NCBI GenBank assembly: GCA_947631505.1
Contig: CANRLR010000014.1
Location: forward strand, 1-63,995
Direction of reading: 5' to 3'
Source: an uncultured Lachnospiraceae bacterium
Lineage (GTDB): Bacteria > Bacillota > Clostridia > Lachnospirales > Lachnospiraceae
DNA length: 63,995 bases
Shown here: positions 15,647-24,669 of the stretch, piece after piece
Layout: every line of letters starts with the position of its first letter
Numbering within the stretch: position 1 is the stretch's first letter
Program-made: the position numbers and the translations under genes
The notes under the pieces: model-generated
Told to the model about the DNA's origin: nothing
What the model saw: the letters and a program-made list of their open reading frames with translations, nothing else
Databases searched by the model: none

Positions 15647-17176
15647 CTAGTCAATCATAGCTTCCTGTCTCTTAATTTTCTTGGTCGAGCTTCTGGCAAA
15701 CGGATTTTTTCTTACGACCAGCCCCGTAATCTGGCGATAGGTAGGCTGATTTTTATTATATTCATCCAAAAAGGCCTGCAATGCTGCCTGCGTCTGCTCC
15801 TCATTCAGAGCCTTCGCTGCAACCACTTCCTGATCTGGATAAATTCTTGCTGTAAGTCCGTTTTTCTCTCCTGTTACAATAACCTCTCCTACAAACTCAC
15901 CAAGAGCTAATTTGTTTTCAATTTCCTCTGGAGAAATGTTTTCTCCATTGGAAAGTATAATCAAGTTCTTTACACGACCGTTGATAAATAGAAACCCGTC
16001 ATCATCCAAGTACCCTTTATCTCCGGTATGAAGCCAGCCATCCTTCAGCGTTTCTGCTGTTTCTTCCGGCATCTTGTAATAACCTTTCATCACACTGCTG
16101 CCTTTTACCAGAATCTCTCCGTTATCAAATGCAACCTCCACATTGGACAGAGGTCTTCCAATGGAACCAGCCTTATGATCCTCCGGTGTATTGGAGCTGA
16201 TAACCGGTGAGCATTCTGACATCCCATATCCCTCATAAATGTCCACTCCGAATTCCGCAAATTTATCAATGTAATAGGGATCAAGATGAGCACCACCGAC
16301 AAATATAATGCTGAGCTTCCCGCCAAATACATTCTCTGCCAGAACCTTTTTCGGAATCGCAGTGTCTGCGGCAGCAAGTCTCTTGTATATTGTTTCTACC
16401 ATCATCGGAACCATGAGAACCACATCCGGCTTAAATATGCCCATGTTCCTCACCATATGCAAAAGAGAATCATTAATACATACCGTTGCCCCTAAGGAAA
16501 ATCCCTTGAGCCAGTCCATAACCAAACAAAACGCATGATGAATCGGAAGAACACTAAGCATTACACTTCCCGGCTCTCTTGTATAATTCACAGAAATTAC
16601 GTTTGCTGCCAAATTATTCTGTGTCAGCATGACCCCCTTGCTTTTCCCCGTTGTTCCTGATGTAAAAATTATCGTTGCCAGATCGTCCGGACCGGGTCTG
16701 TCCGAATCCCGGCCGGCTTTCTCAGAAGCTGCTTTCAGATCTGCCAGTGATTCAACCCGTTCATCGGATGTCTCTTCCTCCTGCAACAGCCAGATTTTCT
16801 TTATATGGGGACATCCCGCTATTACTGCGTCCAAAAGTGCGATTCCCTTCGGACTCAGAAAAAGTGCTTCGGAATCGGAACGATTCAGAAGGTCAATCAA
16901 GTCCTCAGCGGGAAGACCTGCATCTAACGGCACAGCTACCGTATTCCCTGTTATGATTCCCAGATAACTTTCAATCCACTCTACCGAACTGGTCCCGATA
17001 AGAGCAATGTGTGTTCCCTGAAAACCCTCTGCGAGCAGGCCTCTTCTCAACGCTGCCACATTTTTCATTATCCCGCAATAACTTCTCTCAAAGATTTCCT
17101 TTTTCTTTAACCACTTTACGGCCGGAATCTCTGAATATTTTTTTTCACTTTCTTCTAATATATCTCGAATCAGCAT
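15647..17176 (-). CDS. AMP-forming acyl/aminoacyl ligase (ANL family)
   Basis: This 509-residue ANL enzyme activates a carboxylic acid as an adenylate and passes it to a thiol. The AMP-binding loop IIFTSGTTGKSKG (about 172-184), the YGMSECSPV motif (about 321-329), the GWLHTGD hinge, GRVKNLII and a C-terminal lysine in STKKIKR (A10-type, within ten residues of the end) are all present. It resembles acyl-CoA/acyl-ACP synthetases more than classical NRPS adenylation domains. Its direct neighbour is a free acyl carrier protein, so loading of that carrier is the simplest reading. The ATG at 17174-17176 has GGAGGTG upstream. It is the last gene of the three-gene operon. Confidence 0.88.
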   Translation of the reverse strand: MLIRDILEESEKKYSEIPAVKWLKKKEIFERSYCGIMKNVAALRRGLLAEGFQGTHIALIGTSSVEWIESYLGIITGNTVAVPLDAGLPAEDLIDLLNRSDSEALFLSPKGIALLDAVIAGCPHIKKIWLLQEEETSDERVESLADLKAASEKAGRDSDRPGPDDLATIIFTSGTTGKSKGVMLTQNNLAANVISVNYTREPGSVMLSVLPIHHAFCLVMDWLKGFSLGATVCINDSLLHMVRNMGIFKPDVVLMVPMMVETIYKRLAAADTAIPKKVLAENVFGGKLSIIFVGGAHLDPYYIDKFAEFGVDIYEGYGMSECSPVISSNTPEDHKAGSIGRPLSNVEVAFDNGEILVKGSSVMKGYYKMPEETAETLKDGWLHTGDKGYLDDDGFLFINGRVKNLIILSNGENISPEEIENKLALGEFVGEVIVTGEKNGLTARIYPDQEVVAAKALNEEQTQAALQAFLDEYNKNQPTYRQITGLVVRKNPFARSSTKKIKRQEAMID

Positions 17177-17234
17177 TCCTCTATTCACCTCCATACGAAA
17201 ATTGCGTTACCGTTACAAATCTTTTTTTCCTCTC

Positions 17235-17465
17235 TTATTGCAGCTGTTCCATTAATTCAAGTGCTTCTGCAATTGTATGAACCTGTAATACATCTTCCTG
17301 TTCCAGTTCAATGTCAAAAGTATCCTCCAGTTCTCCCAGGAATGACATAAAATCAAGAGAACTGAACCCTAAATCTTCCCGGAATCTCATATCCTGATTC
17401 ATTTCCTCCGGTTTTACCTCACAATACTGTGCTACTATCTTTTTAAACTGCATTTCCTTTGTCAT
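17235..17465 (-). CDS. Free-standing acyl/peptidyl carrier protein
   Basis: This is a 76-residue carrier protein. The phosphopantetheine attachment motif is DLGFSSLDF, with Ser36 as the modified residue. The acidic helix II region and total length are typical of ACPs. It is not the fatty-acid AcpP, because no fab genes are near. It sits between a ligase (59 nt downstream) and a condensation-domain protein (28 nt upstream) on the same strand, so it probably shuttles the activated acyl group between them. Confidence 0.92.
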   Translation of the reverse strand: MTKEMQFKKIVAQYCEVKPEEMNQDMRFREDLGFSSLDFMSFLGELEDTFDIELEQEDVLQVHTIAEALELMEQLQ

Positions 17466-17493
17466 AGTCTGTTTTTTCCCTTTCTGTCATTTT

Positions 17494-18879
17494 TTACACC
17501 TGCTCCATAATTTCTCCGATACTCATATCCGGCTCAGCAATTCCTTTAAAAAGAATACGCATCATATAATAATATAAAAGTTCCATATCATGCTCCTCTA
17601 AGTGGGCCGTCTGATAATGGAAAGAGAAATTCATTCCTCCGTTCTCAGTATGAGATACCGTCAAATACATTTTTTTCGTAGCCGCACCATTCGCAAACCA
17701 TTTGGAATGCTGCGGAATGTTAATAAGGTGAGGATTTTCCATTTTCACCGGCATCGGCTGGTATGTGAGATAACAGCTTTCATAAACGGTATCTTCCGGC
17801 GTATGATAACGTCTGCGCATTTCTTCCTGAATCCATGCAGGATCAAAATTGCTGTGCATATAAATTTTATTCTGAATATTCTGAATCTCATAAGCCGCTG
17901 CCAAAAATTCTGTTTCTGCCGGAATCACTGTCCGGCAGGGAAACATAATTGTCCGGCTTCCGCCAGATGTCCATTCATCATGGGTGGAACGTCTTGAAAT
18001 AAAATTCTGAATCGTAATATCCTCCTGCCCATTGTTTACCTTGGACAGATAAGTCCGGATTCCTAATAGTAACAGGTTTGTCATGGACAACTGATGATTC
18101 ATACAGAAATCCATCAGATTTTTCGTTGGCTCCGGCTCCAGAATGTAATCCTTTACCTCCACAAATAAATTTTTCTTTTCAATATCGGCCGCTCTCAGAT
18201 TTTTTTGATTATGCCGTTTCCTTGACTCCTCCAAAACAGAAGATCCCTGAATATCTGAGTATAAAGGCTCTCCCAACATATCCAGCTGTTCTTCCCAGAA
18301 CCTCTTATCCTTTGAAAAGCGTTTCTCATTTCCCGCCCTTTTCAAATCCTTTTTGAGAACCTCTTCATAATCTGCCAATTCCTTAGGAAATTGCGAGCAG
18401 AACCGATAATGGGTATAGAGCTGCATTAAGTCATTAATCATTACTACCAGACCGCAGGAATCAATCAGGCGGTGGTCCATATGAACAAAAAATCCATGAT
18501 ATCCCTCTGGAAGCTTTAGCATTGTCACATCGCACAATGGAATATCATCTCCATCAAAGGTTTCATACGCCCACTGCTGCATCAAATAATCTGCCTCCGC
18601 AAGACTCATGCCGGACAAATCCTTTAATGGAATATCTCTTGTTTCTTTCTCCACAACATATTGTTTTACCTCCCCGTTCTCATCGGGTTTTGTAAAGCGG
18701 ACTCTCATGCAGCCATAACGCTCAAATTCTAACTGAATACATTTTTTTAACAATCCAAAATCCAATGGGGATTTTAATGATGCTACAACACTGACACCAG
18801 ACACCTGCTGCGTCTTGTAAGTCTGTATCCAGCTGTGATGCATTTTTTGCGCTGCTGTTAAAGGATAATATTCTCTCAT
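17494..18879 (-). CDS. Free-standing NRPS-type condensation domain protein
   Basis: This 461-residue protein spans one condensation-domain fold (CoA-dependent acyltransferase superfamily). The N-terminal YYPLTAAQ motif, the RFW-x-EQL segment (about 205-211) and a second half with an IQNFISRRS-type floor loop are visible. The catalytic HHxxxDG motif appears as DHRLIDS (135-141). The second histidine and the aspartate are kept, while the first histidine and glycine are changed. It could join the ACP-bound acyl group to an amine or alcohol; the acceptor is unknown. The ATG at 18877-18879 has AGGAGG six bases upstream. It is the first gene of the operon, with a perfect dyad about 100 nt upstream. 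Confidence 0.82.
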   Translation of the reverse strand: MREYYPLTAAQKMHHSWIQTYKTQQVSGVSVVASLKSPLDFGLLKKCIQLEFERYGCMRVRFTKPDENGEVKQYVVEKETRDIPLKDLSGMSLAEADYLMQQWAYETFDGDDIPLCDVTMLKLPEGYHGFFVHMDHRLIDSCGLVVMINDLMQLYTHYRFCSQFPKELADYEEVLKKDLKRAGNEKRFSKDKRFWEEQLDMLGEPLYSDIQGSSVLEESRKRHNQKNLRAADIEKKNLFVEVKDYILEPEPTKNLMDFCMNHQLSMTNLLLLGIRTYLSKVNNGQEDITIQNFISRRSTHDEWTSGGSRTIMFPCRTVIPAETEFLAAAYEIQNIQNKIYMHSNFDPAWIQEEMRRRYHTPEDTVYESCYLTYQPMPVKMENPHLINIPQHSKWFANGAATKKMYLTVSHTENGGMNFSFHYQTAHLEEHDMELLYYYMMRILFKGIAEPDMSIGEIMEQV

Positions 18880-18982
18880 GCGTAACCTCCTCTTTTCTTC
18901 TTCCATGAAGTTATCACAATTTATTTTTATTTACCAGTCCCTCTGGGACTTAACATACAGTTTACCCAAAATTGACCGAGAC

Positions 18983-19014
18983 TTATCAAACAGTTCTGAA
19001 AAAGTGTTTGATAA
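18983..19014. promoter_or_regulatory. Perfect 10-bp dyad upstream of the condensation gene
   Basis: TTATCAAACA (18983-18992) and TGTTTGATAA (19005-19014) are separated by 12 nt. There is no T-run, and the dyad lies in the presumed promoter region of the operon. It is a candidate operator, perhaps for the nearby TetR protein, but no matching copy is seen at tetR itself. Confidence 0.45.
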
Positions 19015-19029
19015 AAAACTTTCCTATAC

Positions 19030-19071
19030 AATGAAAAAGAGGCTAATCAACCGATCTGCCTCTTTTTCATT
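19030..19071. terminator. Terminator of the clpX-hydrolase unit
   Basis: A 14-bp perfect stem, AATGAAAAAGAGGC with GCCTCTTTTTCATT, closes a 14-nt loop and overlaps the hydrolase stop codon. It ends in a T-rich arm on the minus strand and separates the hydrolase from the condensation operon. Confidence 0.85.
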
Positions 19072-20035
19072 TATCATATTTTCCGAAAAATTCTAACAGT
19101 TTCCTCCTGTATAGCCCCGGAGCTGCGTAGGCACTGCAAAGATGCCTTGCCCCCGGTACTATGACCAGTTCTTTTGGTGCCCGGCACAAGGAATAATTAT
19201 AAATCGAGTTTCCCGGTCTCACAAAAGAATCTTCTTCGCCATGAAAAAATAGAACCGGTCTCTTATTTTTCTTCAATGCTTCTGCAGTATCCGCTTCTTT
19301 CATGCCGAATCCGCCTAAGAACCTGCAGAACAAATTTACCCGGAACAGCAGTAGATCAATCCAGTGCAAATGAAACCAGCCGGATGCCATATCCTGAAGC
19401 TGTCCCTTCATAGAACGAAAGCCACAGTCCGCAATAAGCCCTCTCACATCTTTTGGCAGTCTCAGCCCGGATGCCATGAGCACCGAGGCTGCTCCCATCG
19501 ATTCTCCATAGAGGTAAATGGGCAGTCTGTCCTTATTTTTCCGTGCTATATAATACGTCCATCTCTGTATATCATACTGTTCCCTTGCTCCAAAGGTAAT
19601 ATATCCGCCTTCGCTGTCCCCACAGCATCTCTCATCAATAAAAAGCAGATGGCAATGATTTTCATGAAGAAATTTCGCCGTATTGGCAAAATCTCCGAAC
19701 CCACTGCCTTTATAACCATGACATAACAGAACAAATCTCTCTGCGTTCTCCGCTGGCAGATAAAGCCCATGCAGCTTCAGGCCATCTACGCTCCAGATAT
19801 AACAGTCCCGCATATTCTGCCTCTGGCACCATGCCTTGCCGGCCTCGTATTCTTTTTCAAATTTGTATCTTGGATGATTGATTCTCATCTGCGTTAATTG
19901 TATTTTTTTCTTCGGATTCTGACCCTTTTTCCTATTGCTACGCACCATGACTTCAAAAAATGACCAGCCGGCCATCATAAAAATTCCGGCTGACACAGCG
20001 GCTGTGCCCATGATTCGAATCACTTTATTTTTCAA
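19067..20035 (-). CDS. Membrane-anchored alpha/beta hydrolase
   Basis: This 322-residue protein has one N-terminal membrane helix (about 6-29) and then an alpha/beta hydrolase domain. The oxyanion region is LLCHGYKGSG (about 103-112), the nucleophile elbow is YGESMGA (serine about 178), the acid is in HGEEDSFV and the histidine in GARHLC. The triad is complete. The domain probably faces the outside or the wall side. It starts 9 nt after the clpX stop, so it is read from the clpX unit. Substrate unknown; esterase or peptidase are both possible. Confidence 0.85.
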   Translation of the reverse strand: MKNKVIRIMGTAAVSAGIFMMAGWSFFEVMVRSNRKKGQNPKKKIQLTQMRINHPRYKFEKEYEAGKAWCQRQNMRDCYIWSVDGLKLHGLYLPAENAERFVLLCHGYKGSGFGDFANTAKFLHENHCHLLFIDERCCGDSEGGYITFGAREQYDIQRWTYYIARKNKDRLPIYLYGESMGAASVLMASGLRLPKDVRGLIADCGFRSMKGQLQDMASGWFHLHWIDLLLFRVNLFCRFLGGFGMKEADTAEALKKNKRPVLFFHGEEDSFVRPGNSIYNYSLCRAPKELVIVPGARHLCSAYAAPGLYRRKLLEFFGKYDK

Positions 20036-20044
20036 ACTTTCACC

Positions 20045-21433
20045 TTACTGCCCCCGCATCAAAATAGCCGGTGCACCTTTCCCTTCAATGTAATCTTTTG
20101 TGATTACCACTTTTCCAATCATCTCATCTTTCGGAATCTCATACATAATATCCATCATAAACTGCTCGATAATAGAGCGGAGTGCCCTTGCTCCTGTCTT
20201 TTTCGCTGCTGCCTTTCTCGCCACGGCACGAAGTGCCTCCTCTTCAAACTCCAGATCCACCTCATCCATCTGAAGCAATTTCTGGTACTGCTTCACAATG
20301 GCATTACGGGGCTTTGTAAGCACCTCCACCAATAAATCCTCATCCATTGCCTCAAGAGAAAATACAATCGGAAGACGGCCGATAAATTCGGGAATCAATC
20401 CATATTCACGAATATCTTCCGTTTCGACTCTGGCAAATAAATCTTTATCATGGTCATATTTATCGCGAAGTTCAGAGCCGAATCCCATCGTTCCCTGTTT
20501 CGTCAGGCGTTTCTTAATAATATCTTCCAGTCCGGGAAACGCTCCGCCGCAGATAAATAAAATATGACTGGTATTTACCGTTGTCATCGGCACCATAGCA
20601 TTTTTATTAGTCGCTCCTACCGGAACCTCGATATCCGCTCCCTCAAGAAGTTTCAATAATGCCTGCTGAACAGACTCACCGCTGACATCCCTTGTGTTTG
20701 CATTTTGCTTTTTTGCAATTTTGTCGATCTCATCAATATATACAATTCCCCGCTCTGCCAGCTCTACATCATTGTCCGCATTGGCAAGCAGTTTAGAGAT
20801 AACACTTTCCACATCATCACCGATATAACCAGCCTCTGTCAAGGCAGTAGCATCCGTAATAGCAAGCGGTACCTGTAACAGACGTGCCATCGTTTTCACC
20901 ATAAAGGTCTTTCCACTTCCCGTTGGCCCAAGCAACAGCATATTCGACTTTTCAATCTCAACACCGGGAGCTTCACTGTTTTCTCTTTGTTTCTCTGCCA
21001 ATACCCGTTTGTAGTGGTTATATACACCAACTGCCAATATTTTCTTTGCCCGCTCCTGCCCCATAACGTATTCATCCAGATTTCCTTTAATAACATGAGG
21101 TGCCGGCAATTGATTAATATCTAATACTGGTTTTTCCTTTTTTTCTTTTTTCTTTGTCTTTACTTTATGACGTTCCTGAAATTCCGTAGGCGGCTCCATT
21201 CCCATCGCACCAAGGTTGATTATCTCCATACCCGGTATCTGCGGCATTCCCTGCATTCCGATCTGGTCAAATGTTTTTTGCATACAGTCCGAACAGATTG
21301 TAATATTATTCGGAATCGTAATCATTTTATCCACTTTACTCTCGGGACGGTGACACATATAACAAATTCGTTCATAACCCCCATTGTTATTATCATCCTT
21401 TTTTTCAACATCATCTATATTGTTTTCACTCAT
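20045..21433 (-). CDS. clpX: ATP-dependent Clp protease ATP-binding subunit ClpX
   Basis: This 462-residue AAA+ unfoldase feeds proteins to ClpP. The N-terminal zinc-binding domain has CYMC and CSDC pairs (about 22-50). Walker A is LGPTGSGKT (about 168-176), Walker B IVYIDEIDKIAKK, and the ClpP-contacting and sensor regions (IPEFIGRLPIVF) are present. clpP is not adjacent. The start is the ATG at 21431-21433, with a GGAATGGAGG ribosome-binding site; an earlier in-frame ATG has none. A short acidic Asn-rich insert follows the start. The gene is followed closely by the alpha/beta hydrolase gene. Confidence 0.96.
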   Translation of the reverse strand: MSENNIDDVEKKDDNNNGGYERICYMCHRPESKVDKMITIPNNITICSDCMQKTFDQIGMQGMPQIPGMEIINLGAMGMEPPTEFQERHKVKTKKKEKKEKPVLDINQLPAPHVIKGNLDEYVMGQERAKKILAVGVYNHYKRVLAEKQRENSEAPGVEIEKSNMLLLGPTGSGKTFMVKTMARLLQVPLAITDATALTEAGYIGDDVESVISKLLANADNDVELAERGIVYIDEIDKIAKKQNANTRDVSGESVQQALLKLLEGADIEVPVGATNKNAMVPMTTVNTSHILFICGGAFPGLEDIIKKRLTKQGTMGFGSELRDKYDHDKDLFARVETEDIREYGLIPEFIGRLPIVFSLEAMDEDLLVEVLTKPRNAIVKQYQKLLQMDEVDLEFEEEALRAVARKAAAKKTGARALRSIIEQFMMDIMYEIPKDEMIGKVVITKDYIEGKGAPAILMRGQ

Positions 21434-21463
21434 GCTATCCCTCCATTCCGCAGCATTACTTAT

Positions 21464-21527
21464 AATAAGCCCCATCGGATTTCTTTACGATGGGACTTAT
21501 TATACACGATTCTATTCAATTAGTAAA
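21464..21527 (-). promoter_or_regulatory. clpX promoter overlapped by a 14-bp dyad
   Basis: On the minus strand TTTACT (21527-21522), a 17-nt spacer and TATAAT (21504-21499) form a plausible promoter. A 14-bp inverted repeat (arms 21464-21477 and 21488-21501, one mismatch) overlaps the -10 box and start site. It could be a repressor site for clpX or a weak htrA terminator. Confidence 0.5.
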
Positions 21528-21538
21528 TACTTTCACAC

Positions 21539-23032
21539 TTACCATGGAAGAATTTGGTTATCACTTCCATTTCCCTGATTCGGATAAGAATTGGAATTAT
21601 TCTCATCCTCTGCTCCATTGTCTAAGCCCTCTAAGGTTTCTTTTGTCTTCAGTGTTACTTTTACTTCCTTCTCTTTGTACTCGCCATCATCACTTCTTTT
21701 TATTGTGACCGTAATATCAGTTCCTGCCTTTGTATTATTTACAATTTCCTGAACTTCATTAATGGTCTTGACTTCACGTCCATTAATTTTGGTAATGACA
21801 TCCCCTTGCTTAATGCCCGCTTTATAAGCAGCTCCGGTATCCGAAACGCCTGCAACATAAACACCGGTCGGGAAACCATAAGTTTCACTGATTGTATCCG
21901 TAACCGTCCGTCCGGTTATTCCCAAATAACCCTTTTCATTATTTTTCAATACCTGACGGTTCATCAATTCATTAATTATAGTAACCGCATCACTCATCGG
22001 AATCGCATAACCCATACCCTCAACCGTACTGTTCCCATAAGAAAAATACTTGGAAGAATTAATACCAATTACATTTCCGTTTGTATCAATTAAAGCTCCG
22101 CCGCTGTTTCCCGGATTAATCGCTGCATCTGTCTGCATCAATATCTGTGATGTGCTCTTTCCACTATTGTCCTGAGCGGAAACTTCGCGGTTCTTGGCAC
22201 TGATATAACCAACTGTCACTGACTGTCCATAACCAAGTGCATTTCCGATGGCAATTACCATCTGACCGACCTTTGCATCATCTGAATTACCAAGTGCTGC
22301 CACTTTTATACTCTTTTTGGTCGATTCCTTTAAGGATTTGACCGGGACCGTAAGCACTGCCAAATCATTGGATTCACTTGTTCCCTTTACTTCTGCGACC
22401 ACACTTTCACCGTCATTGAACTGAACGGTAATTTTGTCAGCATCTGCCACCACATGATTGTTAGTCACAATGAGAAGCTGGTCATTGTCCTGTTTTACAA
22501 TAAAACCAGAGCCCGCTCCTTCGGAAGAATACGTCTGTCCAAAATAGGACTGCTGTGTGCTTTTTTCTGTAATCGCCACAATCGCAGGCATCACATTCTC
22601 CACAATACCAGATACATCGGATACACCAACAGCAGCACCGGATACTGTTGCCACGGAAAGATTACTTTCCGCTGTACTTCCGATATCGGAAGAAGAATTT
22701 CCGGTAATTCCATTTAACAAGGCATTCAATCCAAAAAAGCAGGCAGCCGCCACAACCCCGAATACTACTGCACTCAGTATCACTTTTGACATGCCCATTC
22801 CTTTTTTTTCTTTCTCTTTCTGCTTCTTTGGTTCTATATTCTGAAAACGATACGTGTTATCTCCGGATGGCATTGGCTGAGGCTGCGGTGATACCGGAAC
22901 CTCCTGCTGTGTCTGTGATTCGGCACTTACCGATTGTTCCTGCTGTACCTGCTGTTCTGTGCTGTCCGGCTGTTCCGGAGCATTTTGCAGAACAAATCCT
23001 GTTTCCTGATTTACATTATTATTTTCGTCCAT
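21539..23032 (-). CDS. htrA: HtrA/DegP-type membrane serine protease
   Basis: This 497-residue S1C protease starts with a long cytosolic Gln/Pro/Ser-rich tail (about 1-80), followed by one membrane helix (about 85-110). The trypsin-like domain outside the membrane has histidine in VTNNHVVADA, aspartate in SNDLAVL and serine in PGNSGGALI. One PDZ domain follows (about 365-455) and the C-terminus is acidic and Asn-rich. It degrades or refolds damaged exported proteins. The start is the ATG at 23030-23032 with AAAGGG upstream; an ATG seven codons earlier has no site. It stands just upstream of clpX, so protein quality control genes are neighbours. Confidence 0.93.
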   Translation of the reverse strand: MDENNNVNQETGFVLQNAPEQPDSTEQQVQQEQSVSAESQTQQEVPVSPQPQPMPSGDNTYRFQNIEPKKQKEKEKKGMGMSKVILSAVVFGVVAAACFFGLNALLNGITGNSSSDIGSTAESNLSVATVSGAAVGVSDVSGIVENVMPAIVAITEKSTQQSYFGQTYSSEGAGSGFIVKQDNDQLLIVTNNHVVADADKITVQFNDGESVVAEVKGTSESNDLAVLTVPVKSLKESTKKSIKVAALGNSDDAKVGQMVIAIGNALGYGQSVTVGYISAKNREVSAQDNSGKSTSQILMQTDAAINPGNSGGALIDTNGNVIGINSSKYFSYGNSTVEGMGYAIPMSDAVTIINELMNRQVLKNNEKGYLGITGRTVTDTISETYGFPTGVYVAGVSDTGAAYKAGIKQGDVITKINGREVKTINEVQEIVNNTKAGTDITVTIKRSDDGEYKEKEVKVTLKTKETLEGLDNGAEDENNSNSYPNQGNGSDNQILPW

Positions 23033-23130
23033 GAGAATACGCCCTTTCTTCATAAGTTAATGATTATTATAGTCATTAATTGTGTTAAGAATGTGAAAAA
23101 ATGAATCGGATTGCAACGAAAAAAATATTA

Positions 23131-23159
23131 TTGTGAAATGTCATAAAATGGTATATACT
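23131..23159 (+). promoter_or_regulatory. Promoter of the sugar-phosphate transferase gene
   Basis: TTGTGA (23131-23136), a 17-nt spacer and TATACT (23154-23159) lie about 75 nt before the start codon. Confidence 0.65.
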
Positions 23160-23234
23160 TGTATTATTAAACTTTGGTAAGAAAAAACATTCTTATCTTA
23201 TTCAATACAACCTACAGAAAGGGCGGTTTTCGCA

Positions 23235-24665
23235 TTGATTAAGGGAAATCAAAAACTACTCAATCTTTTTCGGATATTAATTGATACAGCAATTATTATT
23301 TTTTCATTTGTTCTTGCATATTATCTCCGTTTCGATGAGGAACATAGTTTTCTTATTCTATGGGGATGGGTAAAAGCACCTGTCGGCTTATATGGCAATC
23401 TGCTTTCCTATATGCAGATGCTGTTTACTTTAGTTCCATGCTATCTGGCTTCCTACTATTTTTTCCATTTATATGATCCCGCCAGAGTAAAGAGCCGCCG
23501 TTTCGAATTCTGGGGCATTATTAAGTCAAATCTTGTCGGCATTTTCTACTGTGTGGCTCTGTTATATTTTTTGAACCAAAAGGATTATGCCCGTTATTTT
23601 ATTGTCATATTTGTGATTACGAATTTTATTTTGAGCCTGCTGTTCCGTTTGATTACAACAACACTTCTGCGCAAGCTCCGCCGCAAGGGCATGAATCAGA
23701 AACACATTCTCCTTTTAGGATACAGCCGTGCAGCAGAAAGTTATATCGACCGTCTGCTGGCTCATCCGGAATGGGGATATTCCATCCACGGAATTTTGGA
23801 CAACCACAAGCCTATGGGGCACTCTTACCGTGACATTCATGTAATCGGAAGAATTGAAAGTCTGGAAACTATGTTAGGTGAAAATGATTATGATGAAATC
23901 GTTATTACCCTCGGCATCAATCATTATGATTCGTTAGAAGGCATTGTTACCGTTACGGAAAAATCCGGTGTCCACACGAAATTTGTCCCGGATTACAATA
24001 ACATTATTCCAACAAGACCTTATACTGAAGATTTAGATGGACTGCCTGTCATTCACGTGCGGAAGCTGCCACTGACCAACTCCTTCAACTGTTTTATCAA
24101 ACGTGTCATTGATCTGGTCGGTTCCATACTTTTAATTATTTTGTTCTCCATTCCAATGCTTGTCGTTGCTGTTATTATCAAAGCGACGTCACCGGGACCA
24201 TTGATTTTCAAACAGGAACGTGTCGGGCTTCATAACAAACCGTTCTTTATGTTCAAATTCCGTTCTATGGAAGTACAGGATTCCTCCAAAGAAAAACAAG
24301 CATGGACCGTACAAAATGATCCTCGTGTGACACCGATCGGAAAATTTATCCGTAGGACAAGTCTGGATGAACTGCCACAGTTCTTCAATGTACTCCGCGG
24401 TGAGATGAGTCTTGTCGGGCCTCGCCCGGAGCGTCCGTTCTGGGTAGAAAAGTTCAAGGAAGAAATTCCCCGTTATATGATCAAACACCAGACAAAGCCG
24501 GGAATTACCGGCTGGGCTCAGGTAAATGGATATCGTGGGGACACCTCTATTCGGATGAGAATTGACTGTGACTTATATTATATTGAAAACTGGTCACTGA
24601 GTCTGGATATTAAAATATTGTTCCTGACAATTTTTAAGGGATTTGTAAATAAAAATGCCTATTAA
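23235..24665 (+). CDS. Undecaprenyl-phosphate sugar phosphotransferase (WbaP/WcaJ family)
   Basis: This 476-residue membrane enzyme transfers a sugar 1-phosphate to undecaprenyl phosphate, the first step of capsule or exopolysaccharide building. Four N-terminal membrane helices (about 10-135) and a nucleotide-binding-like cytosolic domain (about 150-270) precede the catalytic domain. That domain has the re-entrant helix RVIDLVGSILLI, the KFRSM motif, SLDELPQFFNVLRGEMSLVG-type region and VGPRPERP. The start appears to be a TTG at 23235, with AAAGGGCGG upstream. No other polysaccharide genes are near, so it is an orphan priming transferase. It ends 4 nt from the convergent helicase. Confidence 0.92.
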   Translation: MIKGNQKLLNLFRILIDTAIIIFSFVLAYYLRFDEEHSFLILWGWVKAPVGLYGNLLSYMQMLFTLVPCYLASYYFFHLYDPARVKSRRFEFWGIIKSNLVGIFYCVALLYFLNQKDYARYFIVIFVITNFILSLLFRLITTTLLRKLRRKGMNQKHILLLGYSRAAESYIDRLLAHPEWGYSIHGILDNHKPMGHSYRDIHVIGRIESLETMLGENDYDEIVITLGINHYDSLEGIVTVTEKSGVHTKFVPDYNNIIPTRPYTEDLDGLPVIHVRKLPLTNSFNCFIKRVIDLVGSILLIILFSIPMLVVAVIIKATSPGPLIFKQERVGLHNKPFFMFKFRSMEVQDSSKEKQAWTVQNDPRVTPIGKFIRRTSLDELPQFFNVLRGEMSLVGPRPERPFWVEKFKEEIPRYMIKHQTKPGITGWAQVNGYRGDTSIRMRIDCDLYYIENWSLSLDIKILFLTIFKGFVNKNAY

Positions 24666-24669
24666 GTTC

